Both the position numbers and the translations under genes were made by a program. A stretch of DNA of 64,000 nt from Myroides sp. JBRI-B21084 (GTDB lineage Bacteria > Bacteroidota > Bacteroidia > Flavobacteriales > Flavobacteriaceae): the NCBI RefSeq assembly GCF_030545015.1, contig NZ_CP120653.1, forward strand, positions 1,116,001-1,180,000, written 5' to 3'. Below are positions 1-7,199 of the stretch, in pieces (the first letter of the stretch is position 1; the number at the start of each line of letters is the position of its first letter). Under the pieces are notes generated by a model. It saw only the letters and a list, made by a program, of their open reading frames with translations, did no database searches and was not told the origin of the DNA.

Positions 1-426
1 ATCACTAGGCCAAACATGAAAAGCATCAGTACGCATAGGTGTTTGGTCGTTAAAATATGATTGAGGTACCAAATGCTCTCTATTATAACAATCACCTTCT
101 TTACCGTAATTACCACACTGATCAGAAATTACAGTATATACATAAGGGTCTGCAGCTGTTGGTTTTTCAGAATAAATGTCTAAAATTGTTTGGTCGTTTT
201 CATAATACTTATCTCTAAAACCATTTTTAGCATTATTGTTGCTGTACAAATCCCAAAGCCCAGGTGTGTATGTTAAAACATTGTGATTGTTAGTAATTAT
301 TGTTTTTAATTGTGATTTTAACACATAGCCCGTTCCTGTAGCATTATTGTAATAATTAGCAGGGATTTGAGCCAACATTGCAACCGAACAACAAACGGTT
401 ACAAATAAAGTTGATATTTTTTTCAT
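1..426 (-). CDS. Secreted endonuclease I family protein (3' end outside window)
   Basis: Read from the ATG at 426, 142 residues lie in the window and the frame stays open past position 1. Residues 1-19 are a signal peptide (Lys-Lys, hydrophobic core, ending ML-A-Q). The motifs YNREHLVPQSYF and DAFHVWPSD match the endonuclease I (EndA/NucM) family of His-Me-finger nucleases, which cut DNA and RNA non-specifically outside the cytoplasm or in the periplasm. Flavobacterial members often end with a type IX secretion tail, but that part is not visible. The gene starts 7 nt after the stop of the rRNA methyltransferase gene, so the two are probably co-transcribed. Confidence 0.85.
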   Translation of the reverse strand, partial: MKKISTLFVTVCCSVAMLAQIPANYYNNATGTGYVLKSQLKTIITNNHNVLTYTPGLWDLYSNNNAKNGFRDKYYENDQTILDIYSEKPTAADPYVYTVISDQCGNYGKEGDCYNREHLVPQSYFNDQTPMRTDAFHVWPSD

Positions 427-433
427 TTTAAAA

Positions 434-1648
434 TTAATTAATACGTTCCATTAAACACATGTAAAAACCATCGAAGCCCGATTGCGATGCTAAAACCTTT
501 TCGTCTTTAATAAATTTAAAGTTTTTACCAAAATCGGTTTTTAAAAAAAGTTCAATTTGTTTTTCGTTTTCAGAAGGTAAGATAGAACAAGTTGCGTAAA
601 CCAATTTTCCACCTAGTTTTACCATTTTAGAATAATTTGCTAAAACTTCTTGTTGGGTTTTCTTTATGTTTTCAATAAACTCTGGTTGTAATTTCCACTT
701 GCTATCAGGGTTACGTTTTAATACGCCTAAGCCCGAACATGGAGCATCAAGTAAAACACGATCGGCTTTATCGTAAAGTTTTTTAATAACTTTTGTTGAG
801 TCTATTATGCGGTATTCCACATTAAAAACACCGTTGCGTTTTGCCCTAATTTTCAACTGCTTTTGTTTACTTTCATATAAATCTAAAGCAATAATTTGTC
901 CTTTATTCTGCATTTTTGCAGCAATATGCAATGTTTTACCACCGGCTCCAGCACATGTGTCAATAACACGCATACCCGGCTGTACATCTAACAAAGGCAC
1001 TACTTTTTGCGATGAAGCGTCTTGAACTTCAAAATAACCTTCTTTAAATAAATCGGTCATAAAAACGTTTGCACGTTCTTTTAAAATTAAAGCGTCGGGA
1101 TATTTGTCATCTAAAATTGTCTCAATATCCAAATCCATCAGTTGTGCACGCAATTTTTGTTTAGTAGTTTTTAACGTATTTACCCTTAAAACTACTTGTG
1201 CCTGTTGGTTTTGGGCTTCTAATTCTTTAGTCCAAACTTCTTCACCTAGTTCTTGAACACCTAATTCATCCATCCAATCAGGAATAGATTCACGGTATTT
1301 CCTAATTTTAGAAAGTTCGTCAAATTTACCTTTAATACGTCTAATAGGTGTATTTTCAAAATACTTCCAATCGGGTAGGGTAATTCCTCTTAAAACCGCC
1401 CAAACAGCAAAAATGCGCCAAACGGCATCACGCGTAAAAGGTTCCTTTACTTCGGCAATTTCGGTATATAATCTTTTCCAACGAACAATTTCATAAATTG
1501 TTTCGGCAACAAACTTACGGTCTTTTGCACCCCAACGTGGGTCTCTTTTTAGGGCTTTTGCTACTTCTTTATCGGCATATTCGCCATCGTTAAAAATATT
1601 TAACAACGAATCGATAACCGCAAAAACCAAATTTCTATGTAATCGCAT
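434..1648 (-). CDS. RsmB/NOP-family rRNA (cytosine-C5) methyltransferase
   Basis: This 404-residue protein has the SAM-dependent RNA m5C methyltransferase layout: an N-terminal RNA-binding part and a Rossmann methyltransferase core. Motif I is seen as DTCAGAGGKTLHIAAKM. Motif IV DAPCSGLG and motif VI YATCSILPSEN carry the two cysteines used in catalysis and product release in this family. The probable substrate is 16S rRNA, as in E. coli RsmB, but the target base cannot be read from sequence. It is the first gene of a short minus-strand operon ending in the endonuclease I gene, with a TAACTTTG promoter box at 1668-1675. Confidence 0.92.
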   Translation of the reverse strand: MRLHRNLVFAVIDSLLNIFNDGEYADKEVAKALKRDPRWGAKDRKFVAETIYEIVRWKRLYTEIAEVKEPFTRDAVWRIFAVWAVLRGITLPDWKYFENTPIRRIKGKFDELSKIRKYRESIPDWMDELGVQELGEEVWTKELEAQNQQAQVVLRVNTLKTTKQKLRAQLMDLDIETILDDKYPDALILKERANVFMTDLFKEGYFEVQDASSQKVVPLLDVQPGMRVIDTCAGAGGKTLHIAAKMQNKGQIIALDLYESKQKQLKIRAKRNGVFNVEYRIIDSTKVIKKLYDKADRVLLDAPCSGLGVLKRNPDSKWKLQPEFIENIKKTQQEVLANYSKMVKLGGKLVYATCSILPSENEKQIELFLKTDFGKNFKFIKDEKVLASQSGFDGFYMCLMERIN

Positions 1649-1667
1649 TTTAAATTAAATAAGCTTA

Positions 1668-1675
1668 CAAAGTTA
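1668..1675 (-). promoter_or_regulatory. Putative -7 promoter box for the RsmB-family gene
   Basis: On the minus strand the sequence reads TAACTTTG, matching the Bacteroidota -7 consensus TAnnTTTG, about 20 nt before the ATG at 1648. No clear TTTG -33 box is seen at the expected distance. Confidence 0.5.
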
Positions 1676-1722
1676 CAATTTATATGTTGGCTGTGAAATA
1701 CTTTTTTTAGATAAGCTTTTTA

Positions 1723-1730
1723 TAAATTTG
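1723..1730 (+). promoter_or_regulatory. Putative -7 promoter box for the HAD phosphatase gene
   Basis: TAAATTTG fits TAnnTTTG and lies 14 nt before the ATG at 1745. The -33 region is only T-rich, so the promoter assignment rests on the -7 box. Confidence 0.5.
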
Positions 1731-1744
1731 CAAAAATTTTTTTT

Positions 1745-2401
1745 ATGGTTAAAACCGTTATTTTTGATATGGATGGAGTTATTGTTGATACAGAACCTGT
1801 TCACAAATATGCATATTTTAAACATTTTGAGGAGTTAGGAATTAATGTTTCTGAAGAATTGTATGCTACTTTTACTGGAAATTCTACTCGAAATGTTTTT
1901 CAAAAATTGAAAGATCAATTTGGATTGAACGCCGATGTTGAAGATTTAATTTTAAGAAAACGATCGCTTTTTAACGATGCATTTGATACAAAACCCGATT
2001 TAGAATTAATTGCTGGGGTTGAAAATTTAATAAAAGATTTACATGCAAATGAAGTGGAATTGATTTTAGCTTCATCGGCTTCAAAAAGCACTATTACTAG
2101 AGTATTTAACCGCTTTAAATTAAATGAATATTTTACTCATAAGGTTAGTGGTGAAGATTTTCCTAAATCTAAACCAGATCCAACTATTTTTATTCATGCA
2201 GCTTCGCTATCTAAAAATAAAAAAGAGGAGTGTATTGTTATAGAAGATAGTACCAATGGTGTGAAAGCGGCTTGCGCAGCAGGAATTTATTGTTTAGGAT
2301 ACAATAGTGAAAATTCTAAACTGCAAAATTTAGAAGGAGCAAGTGTGTTGGTTGATGACTTTTTTAAGATTAACGCAAGTTTTATTAAGAGTTTAAAATA
2401 A
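1745..2401 (+). CDS. HAD superfamily phosphatase, beta-phosphoglucomutase-like
   Basis: The 218-residue protein has all HAD subfamily IA motifs: DMDGVIVDTEP at residues 8-18 (Asp nucleophile and acid/base Asp), a Ser motif ASSASKST, the Lys in SKPDPTIF, and VIEDSTNGVKA for Mg2+ binding. This combination is typical of beta-phosphoglucomutase and sugar-phosphate or other small phosphatases, and the substrate cannot be decided. It is a single gene between its own promoter box and a strong terminator at 2402-2427, diverging from the RsmB-family gene. Confidence 0.88.
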   Translation: MVKTVIFDMDGVIVDTEPVHKYAYFKHFEELGINVSEELYATFTGNSTRNVFQKLKDQFGLNADVEDLILRKRSLFNDAFDTKPDLELIAGVENLIKDLHANEVELILASSASKSTITRVFNRFKLNEYFTHKVSGEDFPKSKPDPTIFIHAASLSKNKKEECIVIEDSTNGVKAACAAGIYCLGYNSENSKLQNLEGASVLVDDFFKINASFIKSLK

Positions 2402-2427
2402 AAAAATCCCGAATTATCGGGATTTTT
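2402..2427. terminator. Bidirectional rho-independent terminator between HAD gene and ndk
   Basis: The stem AATCCCGA (2405-2412) pairs with TCGGGATT (2417-2424) around the loop ATTA, with A-runs before and T-runs after. It can serve both the plus-strand HAD gene and the minus-strand ndk gene that converge here. Confidence 0.85.
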
Positions 2428-2446
2428 TATGTTTTATTTTTATAAA

Positions 2447-2866
2447 TTAAAACTGCTCTCTACCAGCAAAGTGGAAAGCTGCTTCAATTTCTGCATTTTC
2501 GTCAGAATCTGAACCGTGAACTGCATTTTCACCAATAGATTTTGCATATTTTTTACGGATAGTACCTTCTGCAGCATCTGCTGGGTTTGTAGCACCAATT
2601 AATGTACGGAAATCTTCAACAGCGTTATCTTTTTCTAAAATAGCTGCAACAATTGGACCTCTTGACATGAATTCTACTAATTCACCATAGAACGGACGTT
2701 CAGCGTGTACTTCATAAAATTTCTTAGCATCTGCAACTGTTAATTGCGTTAATTTCATTGCAACGATTCTGAAACCACCTTCAGCAATCATGTTTAAGAT
2801 TCCACCAATACTACCAGCTTCTACAGCGTCTGGTTTAATCATTGTAAATGTTCTTGTACCTGCCAT
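2447..2866 (-). CDS. ndk: Nucleoside diphosphate kinase
   Basis: This 139-residue protein is a full-length NDP kinase, transferring the gamma phosphate of ATP to NDPs and dNDPs through a phosphohistidine. The signature ENAVHGSDS places the phospho-accepting His at residue 117. The N-terminal TMIKPDAV strand and the nucleotide-binding residues are also present. It is a single gene with a terminator at 2402-2427 and a TATTTTTG box at 2891-2898. Its dNTP-supply role is consistent with the reductases further along, but they are not linked here. Confidence 0.97.
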   Translation of the reverse strand: MAGTRTFTMIKPDAVEAGSIGGILNMIAEGGFRIVAMKLTQLTVADAKKFYEVHAERPFYGELVEFMSRGPIVAAILEKDNAVEDFRTLIGATNPADAAEGTIRKKYAKSIGENAVHGSDSDENAEIEAAFHFAGREQF

Positions 2867-2890
2867 TTTTTTCTTTGTTTAATTTGGATG

Positions 2891-2898
2891 CAAAAATA
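2891..2898 (-). promoter_or_regulatory. Putative -7 promoter box for ndk
   Basis: The minus strand reads TATTTTTG (TAnnTTTG), about 25 nt before the ndk ATG. No TTTG is found at the usual -33 spacing. Confidence 0.45.
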
Positions 2899-2964
2899 AC
2901 TATTTTATAAAATTATAAACTACTTTATGGCAAATAGTTTATAAATTTATATAAATTAAAAATA

Positions 2965-3354
2965 ATGAAGCACGATATTAAAAACCGCAACGATTTGGAA
3001 AAAATAGTTCGAATTTTTTATGACAAAATTCGTAAAGATGAAGAATTAGGACCTGTTTTTAATTCTATTATTACAGATTGGGAACCACATTTACAAAAAA
3101 TTATTAATTTTTGGGAACAACATGTTTTTGGTGTTCAAAAATACAGTGGCGATCCCATTGCTGCCCATAATAAAGTTGATGCTTTTATGAATTACGCCAT
3201 TACACCCCATAATTTTGGGACATGGCTTTTTTATTGGCTACAAACATTAAACGAACTTTTTGAAGGACCAAATGTAGAAGTTTTAAAATTTAAAGCTCGT
3301 AAAATGCAAACTATTTTTTATGTGAGTATGGTTAAAGATCGCCCTAAAAGTTAA
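2965..3354 (+). CDS. Group III truncated haemoglobin
   Basis: At 129 residues the protein has the size and pattern of a group III truncated haemoglobin: helix B/C aromatic residues, a tryptophan-rich stretch (INFWEQHVFG, then FGTWLFYWLQT) and a conserved histidine in TPHNFGTWL that is the likely proximal haem ligand. Group III members are linked to oxygen or nitric oxide chemistry, but the role of this one is unknown. Its stop codon overlaps the stop of the convergent VOC gene at 3351-3354, so no separate terminator lies between them. Confidence 0.85.
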   Translation: MKHDIKNRNDLEKIVRIFYDKIRKDEELGPVFNSIITDWEPHLQKIINFWEQHVFGVQKYSGDPIAAHNKVDAFMNYAITPHNFGTWLFYWLQTLNELFEGPNVEVLKFKARKMQTIFYVSMVKDRPKS

Positions 3355-3707
3355 TCGCAAATAGTAATAATATTTCCGTTATTATCGGCAAAAACAAATT
3401 CTTTATTTCCGTAAATTCTTAAAGTTATAGGCTCTAAAATGGTAATGTTTTTTTGTTGAATTTCGTTAAAAAACAATTCAATTTCTGGTATCCATAGAAT
3501 AATGTGCTGTTTTTGGTTTTTATTTGGGAAATGGTTGTTAAAAACGGCAAAATGTATTTGAAAACCATTTCGTTCTACCATTCCATAAGTGTTTGGTATT
3601 TTGTTTATTAATGAAAAACCTAATTTTTCAATATAAAAAATTAAGGTTTTTTCTACATTTTCTACATATAAACGTGGTGCCGATGCAATTATTTGTGCTT
3701 TATTCAT
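3351..3707 (-). CDS. VOC family (glyoxalase/bleomycin-resistance-like) protein, copy 2
   Basis: I start this gene at the ATG at 3707 (MNKAQIIASAPRLYVENV), giving 118 residues. A longer reading from 3761 would add a segment unlike other VOC proteins and overlap the upstream gene further. The pattern of two beta-alpha-beta-beta-beta halves, with FYIEKLGFSLI and a final FVFADNNGNIITI, is that of the vicinal oxygen chelate superfamily. The chosen start overlaps the stop of the preceding VOC gene by 8 nt, so they are translationally coupled. The substrate is unknown. Confidence 0.82.
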   Translation of the reverse strand: MNKAQIIASAPRLYVENVEKTLIFYIEKLGFSLINKIPNTYGMVERNGFQIHFAVFNNHFPNKNQKQHIILWIPEIELFFNEIQQKNITILEPITLRIYGNKEFVFADNNGNIITICD

Positions 3708-4068
3708 GTGTAATGTTTTCTCCAAATTGTAAAATATAACCGTTGTTGTCTTTAATAGCAAATTCGTTCATTGCCCAATCAAAAGTTTCAAGTGGGTAAA
3801 CAATTTCTACACTATCTTTTAGAGCATTCCAAAGCTCTTCTATATTGGTAACGTTGAAATAAAACGAACCTGAAAAACCTATTTTTTCATAAACAGTATG
3901 TTGGTTTGGTTTTGCAAGCATAATTTCAGTTTTATCTTTACGCAAAGAAGCCCATTGCCAGCTTTCGTTATATTCACCACATGTAAAACCCAAAACCTTA
4001 GTGTAAAAATCTACAGAAGCTTGTAAATCTTCTGTCCATAACATTGGGGTAACTGAATTAAATTTCAT
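3700..4068 (-). CDS. VOC family (glyoxalase/bleomycin-resistance-like) protein, copy 1
   Basis: This 122-residue single-domain protein begins VTPMLWTEDLQASVDFYTKVLGF, a typical first VOC half, and ends with FAIKDNNGYILQFGE, where a Glu metal ligand is usual. It is similar to the adjacent VOC protein and the pair probably arose by tandem duplication or act as partners. Family members include glyoxalases, drug-binding proteins and isomerases, and none of these can be chosen from sequence. It starts 5 nt after the stop of the DUF2971 gene and is probably in the same operon. Confidence 0.85.
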   Translation of the reverse strand: MKFNSVTPMLWTEDLQASVDFYTKVLGFTCGEYNESWQWASLRKDKTEIMLAKPNQHTVYEKIGFSGSFYFNVTNIEELWNALKDSVEIVYPLETFDWAMNEFAIKDNNGYILQFGENITHE

Positions 4069-4073
4069 AGTTG

Positions 4074-4769
4074 TTAAATTAAAATATCGCTTTCTAAATC
4101 AGATTTTTCAATGGTAAATTCAAAACCTAAGCGTTCAACTACTTCAATTACTAATTTTTTGTACCAATTTTCTGATTTAGGGTGAATGTACAATCGCTCA
4201 ATCATTTCGTTAACATCAATTAACACTTTTACACCTTCGTTTATATGTAAATCTAAATGCGAAATATCGGTAATAACTCGAACTTCATGTTCGTACTGAA
4301 AACTTTTTCGTTTAAAAAGAAACGGAAAAAAATCGTCATTAAAAGGTATATGTTCCTTTTTATAATCAATGTAATTTACTTCACCAATATATTGATCTGC
4401 TTTAGGTTCAATCAACGCTTTTTTTAAGCTGCCAATGGTAGATTGTATTGCCAATCCTTCGTTGTTTTTTGTGAAAACTTGCCACATGGCGTAACTTTCG
4501 TAAGAATTAGCGTGCCAACTACTAATTACAATGTTTTTTCGTTTTGATTTGTAGGCGTCTAAATATTCGGGATTATCTGCCAACAGCTTTTTAATTTCTT
4601 CGTACGTTGGTTCGCTAAAAGTACCTTCGAACTGGTCTTCAAATTTATCAGATCGAGCCATAAACATTCGGTTAGATAATAGTAAATCTAAGAATTTAGA
4701 CAAATCTAAATACTTCCATATTACGGTTTCGTCTGCTGGGATATGAAGTTTATGGTTTTCTTTGAACAT
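4074..4769 (-). CDS. DUF2971 family protein
   Basis: The 231-residue protein opens with IWKYLDLSKFLDLLLSNRM and has RSDKFEDQFEGTFSEP, the tryptophan-tyrosine and FED/EG pattern of DUF2971. It continues with the conserved SSWHANSYESYAMWQVFT stretch, where cysteine is often replaced by serine. There is no signal peptide or membrane segment. The biochemical role of the family is not established, and members often lie in variable genome regions. It heads a three-gene minus-strand group with the two VOC genes, next to the GIY-YIG repeat cassette. Confidence 0.82.
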   Translation of the reverse strand: MFKENHKLHIPADETVIWKYLDLSKFLDLLLSNRMFMARSDKFEDQFEGTFSEPTYEEIKKLLADNPEYLDAYKSKRKNIVISSWHANSYESYAMWQVFTKNNEGLAIQSTIGSLKKALIEPKADQYIGEVNYIDYKKEHIPFNDDFFPFLFKRKSFQYEHEVRVITDISHLDLHINEGVKVLIDVNEMIERLYIHPKSENWYKKLVIEVVERLGFEFTIEKSDLESDILI

Positions 4770-4844
4770 TTTTTTATAAAGTTAGAATATTAGTTTAGAA
4801 AGTTAAAAGGTTATAAAGGTTGTTGGAAATAGCCTGTTTTTTTT

Positions 4845-4910
4845 GCGACTTTGAGTCAAGCTCAGAGTGACAGTAGCTTGGTCATGCTGAACTTGATTCA
4901 GCATCTCATA
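4845..4910 (+). repeat. Twin-hairpin 66-bp repeat, copy A
   Basis: This copy matches copy B (5204-5269) at 65 of 66 positions in the same orientation. It contains two 8-bp hairpins with 5-nt loops: 4848-4868 (ACTTTGAG-TCAAG-CTCAGAGT, one T-G wobble) and 4884-4904 (ATGCTGAA-CTTGA-TTCAGCAT). The two loops are reverse complements of each other. The stop codon of the GIY-YIG gene (4906-4908) lies inside this copy. Confidence 0.95.
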
Positions 4911-5187
4911 TTAGTTGTATCGTTTCTAAATTTGGATTAACGTCTTTAATGAGTTTTAATTTCCAATCTTTTTTCCAACTCTTCAATTGTTTTTCTCGGG
5001 ATATTGCAAGGTTAATGTCATTGTAAACTTCATAATAAATCAAATCTGTCAAATTATATTTTGATGTAAAAATGGAAGCTCTGCTTTCATTATGTTCCAA
5101 ACTTCTCCAATTTAAATCATTAGTAACACCTACATAAAATGTTGTTCGATATTTATTTGTTACTATGTAAACATAAAATTGAGACAT
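4906..5187 (-). CDS. GIY-YIG nuclease family protein
   Basis: The 93-residue protein is a minimal GIY-YIG domain. YVYIVTNK and FYVGVTNDL stand for the GIY and YIG strands (here VYI and YVG), followed by RSLEHNE with the catalytic Arg and His region, and REKQLKSWKKDWKLKLI with the catalytic Glu. This is the stand-alone UvrC-like group common in Bacteroidota, whose cellular role is unknown. The gene sits exactly between two hairpin repeats, and its last codons run into the left one. No TAnnTTTG promoter box was found upstream, so it may rely on outside transcription. Confidence 0.9.
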   Translation of the reverse strand: MSQFYVYIVTNKYRTTFYVGVTNDLNWRSLEHNESRASIFTSKYNLTDLIYYEVYNDINLAISREKQLKSWKKDWKLKLIKDVNPNLETIQLI

Positions 5188-5203
5188 GATTTTATCGTTT
5201 GAT

Positions 5204-5269
5204 GCGACTCTGAGTCAAGCTCAGAGTGACAGTAGCTTGGTCATGCTGAACTTGATTCAGCATCTCATA
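5204..5269 (+). repeat. Twin-hairpin 66-bp repeat, copy B
   Basis: Same sequence as copy A except C for T at 5210, which makes the first hairpin perfect (ACTCTGAG-TCAAG-CTCAGAGT, 5207-5227). The second hairpin is at 5243-5263. It lies directly upstream of the GIY-YIG start codon. Confidence 0.95.
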
Positions 5270-5271
5270 AC

Positions 5272-5292
5272 ACTTTGAGTCAAGCTCAGAGT
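5272..5292 (+). repeat. Partial third repeat copy (first hairpin only)
   Basis: These 21 bp equal the first hairpin of copy A (4848-4868). The second hairpin is missing, so this is a truncated or half unit directly after copy B. Confidence 0.85.
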
Positions 5293-5365
5293 TATAAGGG
5301 TTTAACAATCTATATCTTATAAATTTATAAAAAAAATGATTTAGTTAATTAAAAAATAAGGTTCT

Positions 5366-5572
5366 TCAATTAGAAACATACTCTAAAATATCACTTGGTT
5401 GGCAATTTAGTACTTTGCAAATGGCTTCTAAAGTAGAAAAACGAATGGCTTTTGCTTTACCTGTTTTTAAAATAGATAAGTTGGCAGTTGTTATACCAAT
5501 TTTGTCTGCCAATTCTTGCGATTGCATTTTGCGTTTAGCCAGCATAACATCAAGGTTTACTATTATAGGCAT
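5366..5572 (-). CDS. XRE-family HTH regulator, YozG-like
   Basis: This 68-residue protein is almost entirely one Cro/C1-type helix-turn-helix: MLAKRKMQSQELADKIGITTANLSILKTGKAKAIRFSTLEAICKVLNCQPSDIL. Short regulators of this kind are commonly encoded beside DUF2975 membrane proteins, and two such genes lie just upstream in the same operon. The start overlaps the end of the serine hydrolase gene by 23 nt, indicating translational coupling. It may regulate its own operon, probably together with the membrane proteins, but its operator was not identified. Confidence 0.9.
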   Translation of the reverse strand: MPIIVNLDVMLAKRKMQSQELADKIGITTANLSILKTGKAKAIRFSTLEAICKVLNCQPSDILEYVSN

Positions 5573-6659
5573 TTATAATTTTTTTTAATTGGGAAATTAA
5601 CTGCTGCTGCATTTTGTAAATTGCTTCTACATGTTTTTCATCGGCTGCGTTTGCAAAAATCGTGATTCCTAATTTATTTTCAGGAATTAAAATAGCGTGC
5701 GTGTAAAAAGTTGCGGTACTTCCATCGTGAAAACTCAACTTTTGATTGCCTTGAACGGCATTTCCCCAACCATAGCTGTAATTATCAACATCGAAGTGTA
5801 TTTTTTTAAAGTTTTCTTGTTTTAATATGCCTGTTTCAGAATTATATCCTTTTAAATGCAGTTGCAACCACGCAGCATAATCGGTAATGTTCATTGATAA
5901 ATCGCCTGCCGAAAGCATAAAATCTTCTAATTTGTACGAATGTGTTGGCGGCAAAGCTGTCAATTCATTATTTTCCAACCAATGACCCCACGCATGATTC
6001 AAGCTTTTTTTATTTGGAAACCCAAAACTGTAATCCCAATTTTGTTGCTTCATAAAATCTGCCAATAAATCTTCGTACGATTTTTTTGCTGATTTTTCAA
6101 TCATCATAGCTGCCATAACGTAACCCGCGTTTGAGTAAGTTCCTTTTTCTACCGTTGGTTGTGCTAAAACTTGTTGTGCAAATTCAACTCGTTTTAATTC
6201 GGTTGTTTTAGCCGTTATTTTTAATGACAGAAATTCCGAACCGTCTGTGTATGGTTGAACTTGTGCATTGTGGGATAACAAATCTTTTAATGTTATGGAA
6301 TGATATGCCGAGTTTTTATCGTTTTTCAATTCAGAAAAAAGCGAGTAAAAAGGAGTTTCTAACGATAAATTTCCTTTTTCGATCTGTTGAAATGCCAAAA
6401 ACGATGTAAACGCTTTTGTGTTTGATCCTATATGAAACAAGGTTTTGTTAGTAACTGCCTCATTGCTTTTGTTTGAAATTGTTCCGGCTGTTCCGTAAAA
6501 TATGTTATCACTATTAATTACAGCGGCTGCAATTGCTGGAATATTATTTTCTTTTACCGATGCTTGTAATAAACTGTCGATAATTTTACTGTGTTGTGTA
6601 TTTTGTGCTAACATTATTGTTGTAGTTAATGTAAAACAAAGTGATATTATTTTTTTCAT
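5550..6659 (-). CDS. Beta-lactamase-family serine hydrolase, exported
   Basis: The 369-residue protein has a signal peptide (residues 1-18, ending MLAQ) and the class C beta-lactamase/PBP fold motifs: SNTK at 79-82 (nucleophile Ser79 and Lys82), YSN at 175-177 and HDG at 311-313 in place of KTG. An HxG third motif is usual in esterase and D-aminopeptidase-like members, so a peptidase or esterase is more likely than a true beta-lactamase. It lies between a DUF2975 gene (4-nt gap) and the XRE regulator (overlap), an unusual insertion into that gene pair. Confidence 0.88.
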   Translation of the reverse strand: MKKIISLCFTLTTTIMLAQNTQHSKIIDSLLQASVKENNIPAIAAAVINSDNIFYGTAGTISNKSNEAVTNKTLFHIGSNTKAFTSFLAFQQIEKGNLSLETPFYSLFSELKNDKNSAYHSITLKDLLSHNAQVQPYTDGSEFLSLKITAKTTELKRVEFAQQVLAQPTVEKGTYSNAGYVMAAMMIEKSAKKSYEDLLADFMKQQNWDYSFGFPNKKSLNHAWGHWLENNELTALPPTHSYKLEDFMLSAGDLSMNITDYAAWLQLHLKGYNSETGILKQENFKKIHFDVDNYSYGWGNAVQGNQKLSFHDGSTATFYTHAILIPENKLGITIFANAADEKHVEAIYKMQQQLISQLKKIINAYNSKP

Positions 6660-6662
6660 GAT

Positions 6663-6689
6663 ATTATATAGTTAGTTCGTTTTCTTGTT
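6663..6689. repeat. 27-bp direct repeat at gene ends, copy 1
   Basis: Matches 7173-7199 at 26 of 27 positions. It covers the last codons and stop of the second DUF2975 gene and the start of the spacer behind it. Confidence 0.85.
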
Positions 6690-7170
6690 GTTGTTTTAAA
6701 CCTAATTCGAATGCTTTGCCAATACCAAGAAGGAATATTCCTAAAAATAATTTGAAAGAAGTGTGTTCAAGTAACTTAACAATATTAGGGTCGTATTCCA
6801 TAGCAGAAATAGAATTAAATAGCGGAAAACAATATTCTACAATAAAATCTTGTATAATAAATATTGAAATGACTAGCCAACCAATTAAACGGATGTTTTT
6901 TGCATTTTCTAAAGTAAAATAATTTTTTAAAGTGAATTGAGTAACTACCTTTTTCATTCGTAATAAAATTAAAAAGAAAAGTACCATAGTTATTATTTCA
7001 AGAAAAAAAGGAAAAGTAGAAAAGTAAGCAACGTTTTCCTCTTGATTTAATTCATTTGCTAATTCTTTTGGTGTATTTGTCCAAGTTATCATCAATATTA
7101 ATAAGGCTAAGGCTGAAAGTACCAGAAATAAATAATAAATAAGAGATATAAGAATTTTTAAAAGTTTCAT
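6664..7170 (-). CDS. DUF2975 family membrane protein, copy 2
   Basis: The 168 residues contain four predicted membrane segments (about 7-27, 53-70, 92-112 and 143-160), as in DUF2975 proteins. The C-terminus ends QENELTI, the same as the preceding gene. The family has no known activity but is typically paired with a small XRE regulator, as here after the serine hydrolase gene. It starts 3 nt after the stop of the first DUF2975 gene. The identical tails suggest tandem duplication or exchange between the two. Confidence 0.72.
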   Translation of the reverse strand: MKLLKILISLIYYLFLVLSALALLILMITWTNTPKELANELNQEENVAYFSTFPFFLEIITMVLFFLILLRMKKVVTQFTLKNYFTLENAKNIRLIGWLVISIFIIQDFIVEYCFPLFNSISAMEYDPNIVKLLEHTSFKLFLGIFLLGIGKAFELGLKQQQENELTI

Positions 7171-7172
7171 AA

Positions 7173-7199
7173 ATTATATAGTTAATTCGTTTTCTTGTT
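7173..7199. repeat. 27-bp direct repeat at gene ends, copy 2
   Basis: Partner of 6663-6689 (one mismatch). It covers the last codons and stop of the first DUF2975 gene and the 3-nt spacer to the next start. Confidence 0.85.

Larger units (their letters stand above)
4845..5269. mobile_element. Putative non-autonomous or nuclease-driven cassette: GIY-YIG gene between direct repeats
   Basis: A single nuclease gene (4906-5187) fills almost all the space between two 66-bp direct repeats. The left repeat supplies its stop codon and the right repeat begins 16 nt before its start codon. A 21-bp partial third copy follows at 5272-5292. No transposase, target-site duplication or other gene is present. 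The arrangement suggests that gene and repeats move or spread together, but movement is inferred, not seen. Confidence 0.5.

Noticed and set aside
5550..6659. True beta-lactamase resistance gene
   Set aside because: The third motif is HDG, not KTG, and the context is a DUF2975/XRE operon; an esterase or peptidase is more likely.
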